Positions 58,431 through 64,000 of a DNA stretch of 64,000 nt are shown here, in pieces (positions within the stretch are counted from its first letter, which is position 1; each line of letters starts with the position of its first letter). This stretch comes from Hymenobacter negativus. GTDB taxonomy: Bacteria > Bacteroidota > Bacteroidia > Cytophagales > Hymenobacteraceae. The stretch covers positions 213,710 to 277,709 of the forward strand of contig NZ_JAGETZ010000009.1 of the NCBI RefSeq assembly GCF_017571495.1, in the 5' to 3' direction. The notes below the pieces were generated by a model. That model did no database searches, was not told the DNA's origin, and saw only the letters and a program-made list of their open reading frames with translations. Position numbers and translations under genes: made by a program.

Positions 58431-59300
58431 GTGAAAACACAGCTACTATATCTGGGGTTTTTGTTGGTGGCGCCGCTGGCCGGCCGTGCCCAGACACACC
58501 GTGCGGCCACGCCGGAGTCCATTGTCAGCTACTTTACCCGGGATTATCAAACCAGCACCGCCGCTGATTCGACGGCCATGTGTTCTGAGACTACGTTTCG
58601 CGACAGCCTCGGCGGCATCACCCGGGTCTACTATCCATCAGGCCACCTCAGGCAGTACATCCCGTACGCTAACGTGTACCGGGGCATTCGCTACGGCTGC
58701 CTCACCACTTGGTACGAGGACGGCCAGCTATGCACCAAGGAAGACTACGTGCGCGGCGTGCGCCACGGCGACTTGCTGACCTACTACCCCGATGGCACCC
58801 TGAAGCGCCGTGAACACTACGAAAACGGCCGTTGCGGCGTAGGCAACTGCTACGATGCCAACGGCAACCCGGTGCCCTATTTCACCTACGAGCAACTGCC
58901 CCTGTATCCCGGCGGCGATGTGCAGTTGGTAAAGGAGCTGAGCCGGGCCGTGCGCCTCAATTCGCAGGAAACAGATGCCATGCGTCGCGAAAGCCGCCGC
59001 ATGCTGAACATGGCCCGCTACGGCTCGCAGCGCCAGGTAGATGTAGAGCTGGCCGTGGCCCCCGATGGCCGCGTCACCAATGCCCGGGTGGTAAATTCCA
59101 CGGCTGGCTTCCTCAATAATGCCGCGCTGCGGGCCGTGACCAAGCTCAAGCGGCAGTTCATTCCTGGCCGCCGCGACGGGCAGGTGCAGATGAGCTACCT
59201 CACCGTGCCGCTGTACTACACCTTGGAATACAGCCAGCCGTATAACAACAGCAGCTATAACGGTGGCTACAGCAGGGGCTACCGACCATCGCTCCGCTAG
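58431..59300 (+). CDS. MORN/YwqK-like and TonB-CTD secreted protein
   Basis: A 289-residue protein with a GTG start (MKTQLLYLGFLLVAPLAGRA), signal end near RAQ. Repeats: RDSLGGITRVYYPSGHLRQY, GCLTTWYEDGQLCTKEDYV and LLTYYPDGTLKRREHYENG, then the conserved GNCYDANGNPVPYF. TonB domain: VDVELAVAPDGRVTNAR and ALRAVTKLKRQFIPGRRDGQ. The C-terminus adds a Tyr/Asn/Gly-rich tail (YNNSSYNGGYSRGYRP). Of this family, members 55338, 57465 and 58431 are the most complete. Confidence 0.75.
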   Translation: MKTQLLYLGFLLVAPLAGRAQTHRAATPESIVSYFTRDYQTSTAADSTAMCSETTFRDSLGGITRVYYPSGHLRQYIPYANVYRGIRYGCLTTWYEDGQLCTKEDYVRGVRHGDLLTYYPDGTLKRREHYENGRCGVGNCYDANGNPVPYFTYEQLPLYPGGDVQLVKELSRAVRLNSQETDAMRRESRRMLNMARYGSQRQVDVELAVAPDGRVTNARVVNSTAGFLNNAALRAVTKLKRQFIPGRRDGQVQMSYLTVPLYYTLEYSQPYNNSSYNGGYSRGYRPSLR

Positions 59301-59385
59301 TTGCGCGGCTTAAAAAGCATCCTAGCCCGCTGCTGGTTACCTTTAAGGCCGAAATAGCCCGTAGTACCCCGCTTTAATAGTGAAG

Positions 59386-60840
59386 ATGGACGAAGCCACC
59401 CTTGCCAAATACCAGCCCGTAATCGGCCTGGAAGTACACGCTCAGCTGCTCACGCACAGCAAAATGTACTCATCCGATGAAAACGAGTACGGCGTTGCCC
59501 CCAATACCAACCTGTCGGTAATCACCCTCGGCCACCCCGGCACTTTGCCCAAGGTAAACGGCACGGCCGTGGAGTTTGCCATGAAAATGGGCCTGGCCAC
59601 TAACTGCCAGATTCGACGCGACAACCTGTTTGCCCGCAAAAATTACTTTTACCCCGACCTGCCCAAGGGTTACCAGATTACCCAGGACAAAACCCCGATT
59701 TGCTACGATGGCCACCTTGAGGTGCGCGTAGGCGAAGAGGTGAAGCGCATCGGCATCACCCGCATCCACATGGAAGAGGACGCAGGCAAATCGATGCACC
59801 TGGTCGGTGAAACCGAAACCCTCGTGGACCTGAACCGCGCCGGTGTCCCGCTGATTGAGATTGTATCGGAGCCCGATATCCGGACCGGCGACGAGGCCTA
59901 CGCCTACCTTACCGAAATCAAGAAGCTGGTGGAGTACCTCGGCATCTGCGACGGCAATATGGAGGAAGGCTCGCTGCGCTGCGACGCCAACATTTCGGTG
60001 ATGTTGAAAGGTGCCAAGCAGTTCGGCATGAAGGTGGAAGTGAAAAACATGAACTCCTTCCGCAACGTGCAGCGCGCCATTGCCTACGAAATCGAGCGGC
60101 AGATTACCATTCTCGAAGCCGGTGGCGAAGTGGACAGCGAAACCCGCGGCTTCGACGCCGCTAGCGGCACCACCAACGGCCAGCGCAGCAAGGAAACCCT
60201 CAACGACTACCGCTACTTCCCCGAGCCGGACCTGCCGCCCTTGGTGATTTCCGACGAGTGGCTGCACCGCGTGGCCGCCGAGCTGCCGGCGCTGCCGCAG
60301 CAGCTCTACGCCCGCTTCACCGGCGAGCTAGGCCTGAGCGACTACGACGCCTCCGTGCTGATTGACCAGAAGGAGGTCGCCCTGTTCTTTGATGAGTTGG
60401 CCCGCCTGTCGCCTAACGCCAAAGCCGCCGCCAACTGGGTGATGGGGCCCGTGAAGTCCTACCTCAACGAGCGCGCGCTCACCATGCAGGACTTTCCGCT
60501 CGACGCTGCCCAATTGGCCGGCGTCATCGAGCTGATTGATGCAGGCAAGCTGAACTATTCGGTGGCCAGCAAGCAACTGTTTCCGTATTTGCTCGACCAT
60601 CCGACGGCGAATGCAACCGGCGCTGCCGAAAGCCTGGGCCTGCTCACGCAAGCCGACAATGGCGAGTTGGCCACGCTGGTACAGCAGGTGATGGATGCCA
60701 ACCCCGCGAAAGTAGCCGAGTACCGCGCCGGCAAAAAGTCGCTCACGGGCATGTTCATGGGTGAGCTCATGAAGCTGACCGGCGGCAAAGCCGACCCCAA
60801 GCTGGCCAACCAGCTGCTGCGCGCCGCGCTGGAAGGCTAG
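59386..60840 (+). CDS. gatB: Asp/Glu-tRNA amidotransferase subunit B
   Basis: A 484-residue GatB. ATG at 59386 (MDEATLAKYQPVIGLEVHAQL); a GTG two codons upstream is also possible. The cradle domain shows GLEVHAQLLTHSKMYSSDEN, FARKNYFYPDLPKGYQITQ, EDAGKSMH, DLNRAGVPLIEIVSEPDI and EEGSLRCDANISV, and the C-terminal YqeY/tail helix bundle follows. With GatA and GatC it converts Glu-tRNA-Gln or Asp-tRNA-Asn to the amidated form. gatA and gatC are not adjacent, which is common in this phylum. Confidence 0.96.
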   Translation: MDEATLAKYQPVIGLEVHAQLLTHSKMYSSDENEYGVAPNTNLSVITLGHPGTLPKVNGTAVEFAMKMGLATNCQIRRDNLFARKNYFYPDLPKGYQITQDKTPICYDGHLEVRVGEEVKRIGITRIHMEEDAGKSMHLVGETETLVDLNRAGVPLIEIVSEPDIRTGDEAYAYLTEIKKLVEYLGICDGNMEEGSLRCDANISVMLKGAKQFGMKVEVKNMNSFRNVQRAIAYEIERQITILEAGGEVDSETRGFDAASGTTNGQRSKETLNDYRYFPEPDLPPLVISDEWLHRVAAELPALPQQLYARFTGELGLSDYDASVLIDQKEVALFFDELARLSPNAKAAANWVMGPVKSYLNERALTMQDFPLDAAQLAGVIELIDAGKLNYSVASKQLFPYLLDHPTANATGAAESLGLLTQADNGELATLVQQVMDANPAKVAEYRAGKKSLTGMFMGELMKLTGGKADPKLANQLLRAALEG

Positions 60841-60867
60841 TTGAACGACGGCTAATGCTGAATAGAG

Positions 60868-60968
60868 CGTCAGGCGGAGCAAAGTCGAAGCATCTACTGC
60901 ATAACTAATCTATCTTGATTGGTTTACCACTAAGGGGCAGAGATGCTTTGACTTTGCTCCGCCTCACG
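60868..60968. repeat. Long dispersed hairpin (AAGCATCT type)
   Basis: Arms 60868-60900 and 60937-60968 pair over about 31 of 33 positions (one extra base, two mismatches), loop 36 nt. The inner core AAGCATCT/AGATGCTT is shared with 13936-13986. It lies between gatB and the TlpA gene. Confidence 0.7.
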
Positions 60969-61060
60969 TTCGGGTTTAACCCCACTGTTTCGTGCTTGCG
61001 GAACAATAACTTTTCTGCCTTGCGTTGGCTATTTTTACGCATAAGCTTATGCCTCATCCT

Positions 61061-62182
61061 ATGATAAAATCTGTTTTCCTGGCGGCCACCGTTTTGGGCC
61101 TGACCAACGCCTGTCAGAATGCCGTAGCTGCGGACGGCTACGAGGTATCGGGCCAGCTCAAAAACGCGCCGGCAGGCACCGTGCTGCATCTTTCGGAGCT
61201 GAATTCCAATCAGTTTGTGGAGAAAGCCCAGGTGAAAACCGATGCTTCCGGCAACTTCACGCTGAAAGGCGCGGCCCTCACGCCGGGTATTTTCCAGTTG
61301 AAAGTAGACGAGGCCAACCAGGTGCTGCTGCTGCTCGACAATAAAACTCGCGTACAAATCAACGGCGATGCCAAAAGCCTTCCCGCCACTTACAGCGTGA
61401 AAGGCAGCAAGGATACGGAGATGCTGCGTCAGCTCACCAAGGTGATGGAGGGCAGCAAAACCCAGCTCGAAAGCCTCGGACAGCGATACAACGCCGCCGG
61501 TCAAGCGGGTAAGTCCGACGAGATGAAGACCATCGAGAAGGAGTATTTTGCCATCCAGAAGGGCAACACCACCAAGGTGAAAACCCTCATTCGGCAGAAT
61601 GCCACGGCCGTAGCCAGCGGTTTTGCCGTGGGCGCATTTATCAACCCCGAAGAAGAGTTTGCCTTTGCCGATTCGGTGGCCGCCATTCAGCGCAAAGCCA
61701 ACCCGGGTTCGCCCTTCACCAAGGAACTGACAGCTCGTCTGGAGCCCATGCGTGCCACGGCTCCCGGCACCCAGGCCCCCGAGATTAACCTGCCCACCCC
61801 CGATGGAAAAACGCTGGCCCTGAGCAGCCTGCGTGGTAAGTATGTGCTGATTGACTTCTGGGCCAGCTGGTGCGGTCCCTGCCGCCAGGAAAACCCCAAT
61901 GTGGTGAAGGCATACAACCAGTTCAAGGACAAAGGCAAGGGCTTCACCATCTACTCCGTGTCGCTGGACCAGGACAAGGGGAAATGGGAAAAAGCTATTG
62001 CTGCCGACGGCCTTACCTGGCATCACGTGTCGGACCTGGCCGGCTGGAACAGCGTAGCCGGTGCCGCCTACGGCGTGAAAGCCATCCCGCAATCCTTCCT
62101 GCTCGACCCCCAGGGCAAGATTATCGCCAAGAACCTGCGCGGCGAAGCTCTGGCCGCCAAGTTGGCCGAAGTACTCAAATAA
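61061..62182 (+). CDS. TlpA/ResA-like thiol-disulfide lipoprotein with DUF4369
   Basis: A 373-residue protein. ATG at 61061 (MIKSVFLAATVLGLTNACQN) gives a lipobox LTNAC with Cys18; in-frame ATGs upstream are not needed. The N-terminal domain (~28-120: GYEVSGQLKNAPAGTVLHL, TDASGNFTLKG) is of the DUF4369 type; then a helical linker, and a thioredoxin domain with APEINLPTPDGKTLALSSLRGK and FWASWCGPCRQENP. The WCGPC active site suggests a reductase or oxidase of periplasmic thiols, as in cytochrome c biogenesis. Anchored in the envelope. An A/T-flanked terminator follows 44 nt after the stop. Confidence 0.92.
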   Translation: MIKSVFLAATVLGLTNACQNAVAADGYEVSGQLKNAPAGTVLHLSELNSNQFVEKAQVKTDASGNFTLKGAALTPGIFQLKVDEANQVLLLLDNKTRVQINGDAKSLPATYSVKGSKDTEMLRQLTKVMEGSKTQLESLGQRYNAAGQAGKSDEMKTIEKEYFAIQKGNTTKVKTLIRQNATAVASGFAVGAFINPEEEFAFADSVAAIQRKANPGSPFTKELTARLEPMRATAPGTQAPEINLPTPDGKTLALSSLRGKYVLIDFWASWCGPCRQENPNVVKAYNQFKDKGKGFTIYSVSLDQDKGKWEKAIAADGLTWHHVSDLAGWNSVAGAAYGVKAIPQSFLLDPQGKIIAKNLRGEALAAKLAEVLK

Positions 62183-62226
62183 TGGTTAACGGTTAGTTAT
62201 TAATGATTAACCATAAGTCTATGAAC

Positions 62227-62257
62227 AAAAAAGCCCGGCTCATTTCCGGGCTTTTTT
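62227..62257. terminator. Bidirectional intrinsic terminator
   Basis: GCCCGG (62233-62238) pairs with CCGGGC (62246-62251), flanked by six A's and six T's that extend the stem. It ends the TlpA gene and the minus-strand gene at 62301. Confidence 0.88.
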
Positions 62258-62300
62258 AGTGCAACAAAGCGGCTATTAATTAATCGTTAGTCACTAACTT

Positions 62301-63077
62301 CTAGCCAAGGAACATGCGCTGCAAGCCGGGCCAGAGGCGCTTTTTCAAGCTTACGTCGTACTCTACCAGGTCCACGGTGGCAGAAGCCAGGTAGGAAAAG
62401 CCCAGGGTGGGGAACTGCACGGGCTCATAAATCTGGGTGTTGCGAATGGTGGCGTCGAGCAAGTTTTTGCCGAATGCGATGATGTGCGTGGCGGCTAGCT
62501 GGCGGCGCAGGTTGACCAGCGCGACAGGCAGCTCAGATTCCACGTTTACCAGCACCACATCGGCCATTACGTAGCCCAGGGCTTGCAGCATCTTGTTGAG
62601 AAATACGTTACGGTGCATTTTCTGAAACTGGTCCGGTGGTAGCCGGAACAGCAGCACAATGCCCTGCGCATTGTCGCCCATGGTCGAAAACGGCGTGAGC
62701 ATCACGGGCGGAACGTTGCCCGGATTGGCCATGGCGGGCGCCGGCGGACCAACCGGCGCAACAGGGGCCGCCGCACCCGCCAGGCGGTCGGTGAGCTTAG
62801 CCTGCGTAGCCGTGGGAATGGATTTGGGGAGACCAGAGCGGATTGGTGCATCATCCGGCCGTGCCAGACGGTCGGCGAGGCTGTCGGGCTTCGTGGTGTT
62901 TTGTGGTGGGGGGCTGGCCGTAGCAGCAGTGACTGGAAATGCCTGGGGTGCTCCGATGGCAGCTCCTGCATCGCCGGCTGCTGCTGGCTGATTCGTTGAG
63001 ACTGAGGGTTCGGTGGGTACGTAAAGGGTAACGTCGGTGTAGAAATTTTGCAGGAAGGCGAGCTTTTCGGCGGACAT
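62301..63077 (-). CDS. Hypothetical protein with Pro/Ala linker and HolD-like C-terminus
   Basis: A 258-residue cytoplasmic protein. The N-terminus MSAEKLAFLQNFYTDVTLYV is a short helix or strand; residues ~25-135 are low-complexity Ala/Pro/Thr. The C-terminal ~125 residues form a compact alpha/beta domain: GIVLLFRLPPDQFQKMHRN, VFLNKMLQALGYVMADVVLV, AATHIIAFGKNLLDATIRN and ending SLKKRLWPGLQRMF. The order (strand, helix with L-x-K-M-L, strand, then a C-terminal 'K-x-x-LW-x-L' helix) recalls DNA polymerase III psi (HolD) and uracil-glycosylase-like folds, but this is only a visual resemblance. It is likely conserved in Bacteroidota. Confidence 0.7.
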   Translation of the reverse strand: MSAEKLAFLQNFYTDVTLYVPTEPSVSTNQPAAAGDAGAAIGAPQAFPVTAATASPPPQNTTKPDSLADRLARPDDAPIRSGLPKSIPTATQAKLTDRLAGAAAPVAPVGPPAPAMANPGNVPPVMLTPFSTMGDNAQGIVLLFRLPPDQFQKMHRNVFLNKMLQALGYVMADVVLVNVESELPVALVNLRRQLAATHIIAFGKNLLDATIRNTQIYEPVQFPTLGFSYLASATVDLVEYDVSLKKRLWPGLQRMFLG

Positions 63078-63133
63078 GATGGGTGGGATTTAGCCGGTAA
63101 AAACACTAAAATAAGCGACAAGCCATACCGCTG

Positions 63134-63649
63134 CTATAGGGCAAACAGGGCTTTAAGCTCTTGGGCTTCGGCGGGCTGCATGCGGCCGGCGAGCACCAGC
63201 CGGAGCTGGCGGCGGCGCAGAGCGCCTTCGTAGAGACTGATTTCTTCTTCGGTGTGGGGCACTGCCTCGGGCACATCGATGGGCCGGCCGGACTGGTCCA
63301 CGGCCACGAAAGTGAAGAAGGCTTCGTTGGTTTTGAGCTTGGTGCCGCTGGGGATGTCCTCGGCCCATACATCGATGTGCACTTCCATGCTGGAGCTGAA
63401 GGCCCGCGTCACCTGGGCTTGCAGTGTCACCACGTTACCCAGCCGAATGCTGTCGCGAAACGACACGTTATCGACTGATGCTGTAACCACAATGCGGTTG
63501 GAGTGCTTCTGCGCAGAGATGGCGGCGGCAATGTCCATCAGGTGCATCATGCGGCCACCCATCAGGTTGTTCAGGGTGTTGGTGTCATTGGGCAGCACCA
63601 GCTCGGTCATGATGACGAAGGAGTCGGCGACAGGTTTTTGCTTGCGCAT
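63134..63649 (-). CDS. Acyl-CoA thioesterase, hotdog fold (YciA/BFIT type)
   Basis: A 171-residue protein; ATG at 63649 (MRKQKPVADSFVIMTELVLP) is chosen since the preceding promoter (63737-63770) lies within the longer frame. The hotdog motif is PNDTNTLNNLMGGRMMHLMDIAAAISAQKHSN, typical of YciA-like enzymes ('N-x-x-GxGxxLxxMDxxA'); further blocks are RDSIRLGNVVTLQAQVTRAFSSSMEVHI and LKTNEAFFTFVAVDQSGRPI. It hydrolyses acyl-CoA thioesters; chain length is not deducible. The gene follows no partner. Confidence 0.88.
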   Translation of the reverse strand: MRKQKPVADSFVIMTELVLPNDTNTLNNLMGGRMMHLMDIAAAISAQKHSNRIVVTASVDNVSFRDSIRLGNVVTLQAQVTRAFSSSMEVHIDVWAEDIPSGTKLKTNEAFFTFVAVDQSGRPIDVPEAVPHTEEEISLYEGALRRRQLRLVLAGRMQPAEAQELKALFAL

Positions 63650-63736
63650 GAGAAGAGGTTGCTGGTTGTGTCTTCGGATTTGAAAGCGAGGGGCTCGAGG
63701 AACGAAAACCTCAGCAGTCCGAAGTCTGATTTGGAA

Positions 63737-63770
63737 CAAAGGTACGCCACCTGTGCGGGCCCTGAGCCAA
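63737..63770 (-). promoter_or_regulatory. Thioesterase promoter
   Basis: On the minus strand, TTG at 63770-63768 and TACCTTTG at 63744-63737 are 23 bp apart, the same arrangement as in the holA promoter. The expected start near 63730 leaves a leader of ~80 nt. Confidence 0.55.
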
Positions 63771-63771
63771 G

Positions 63772-63803
63772 AAAAAGCCCCATCCGGTATCGGATGGGGC
63801 TTT
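63772..63803 (-). terminator. Intrinsic terminator of the edge gene
   Basis: GCCCCATCCG (63777-63786) pairs with CGGATGGGGC (63791-63800) with a 4-nt loop. A-run at 63772-63776 gives a U-tract on the minus strand, about 25 nt after the stop at 63828. Confidence 0.85.
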
Positions 63804-63827
63804 GGGGAGCTACTGCCTTTGGTGGAT

Positions 63828-64000
63828 TTACTCGACGGTTAGCTTGGCGGTGAAGGCCTGGGCGTCGAGCTGGATGCGGACCAGGTAGAGGCCGGCGGGC
63901 AGGGGGCGGGCGGCGTCCAGGGACAGGGCGATGGCCTGGGGGCCGGCCGGGTAGGTTTTGGCCGGCAGGGCCAGCACGGTCCGGCCCAGCGCGTCGCAGA
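63828..64000 (-). CDS. Partial: T9SS sorting domain of a secreted protein
   Basis: Only the last 56 or so codons are in the window. The minus strand reads DALGRTVLALPAKTYPAG, ALSLDAARPLPAGLYLVRIQL and ends FTAKLTVE. This is a type A T9SS sorting domain (GxxV..L....G...L......PAGxYxVRx). The rest of the protein lies beyond the right edge. Confidence 0.85.
   Translation of the reverse strand, partial: CDALGRTVLALPAKTYPAGPQAIALSLDAARPLPAGLYLVRIQLDAQAFTAKLTVE

Noticed and set aside
60905..62092. 395-codon minus-strand frame opposite the TlpA gene
   Set aside because: Antisense to a lipoprotein with an intact WCGPC site; it also runs through the hairpin at 60868-60968.
1..64000. CRISPR array, tRNA or rRNA gene
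   Set aside because: No regularly spaced direct repeats and no tRNA-like arm pattern (TTCGA loop with paired acceptor) were found by eye; a tRNAscan or Infernal run would be decisive.

Overview
The window looks like the chromosome of a high-GC Bacteroidota of the Hymenobacter/Cytophagales type. Evidence: type IX secretion (T9SS) C-terminal sorting domains (44391-46913 and the partial gene at the right edge), short GldM-like proteins, an H1-like histone, DUF6493 and tandem-FKBP lipoproteins, many lipobox leaders, and promoters of the Bacteroidota type (TTG, about 19-23 bp, TAnnTTTG) with hardly any Shine-Dalgarno sequences. The assignment rests on gene content and motifs recognised by eye; no search was run. 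No rRNA, tRNA, CRISPR array, transposase or prophage was seen.

Layout. 1-8.3 kb: housekeeping genes (secreted serine hydrolase, biotin carboxylase accC, an alpha-oxoamine synthase, an H1-like histone, tyrS, holA). 8.3-16.4 kb: an AT-rich decayed patch, then a minus-strand operon encoding a fused SWIM zinc-finger/DUF5691 protein, a MoxR-type AAA+ ATPase, a small unknown protein and a frameshifted YwqG/DUF1963 gene; behind it lie an Imm51-like protein, a DASH cryptochrome and a coiled-coil membrane protein. 16.4-21.5 kb: two lipoproteins and a large Dna2-like protein (PD-(D/E)XK nuclease plus SF1 helicase). 21.6-31 kb: FKBP lipoproteins, then a second SWIM locus (SWIM protein and two ~1000-residue DUF6493 paralogs in one operon). 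31-44 kb: mixed accessory and metabolic genes (DUF2809, MpaB-like oxygenase, 2OG oxygenase, SMI1/KNR4 protein, RND/MMPL exporter, ankyrin protein, orphan HsdR-N nuclease, thyA, TonB-CTD-like proteins, class IV aminotransferase, two short GldM-like proteins). 44-52.6 kb: delta-60 repeat T9SS protein, dprA, MerR regulator, GH53 galactanase, alaS. 52.6-59.3 kb: an expanded family of secreted proteins with MORN/YwqK-like repeats and TonB C-terminal-like domains, interrupted by an SPFH gene. 59.4-64 kb: gatB, a TlpA-like lipoprotein, an unknown protein with a HolD-like tail, a hotdog thioesterase and a partial T9SS protein.

The most system-like material is the pair of SWIM loci about 16 kb apart. 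The first resembles the SWIM/DUF5691/MoxR/DUF5682/VWA clusters and the E. coli yehLMPQ arrangement, but SWIM and DUF5691 are fused and the DUF5682 and VWA partners are not next to the ATPase. The second pairs another SWIM protein with duplicated alpha-solenoid-like DUF6493 proteins. A helicase-nuclease lies between them. Other notable items are palindromic-repeat sequence inserted in frame in two large genes, a decayed copy of the dprA 3' end on the far side of the delta-60 gene, and the TonB-CTD/MORN paralog cluster in which one member appears split. Intergenic DNA carries several long hairpins, some acting as terminators and some REP-like.
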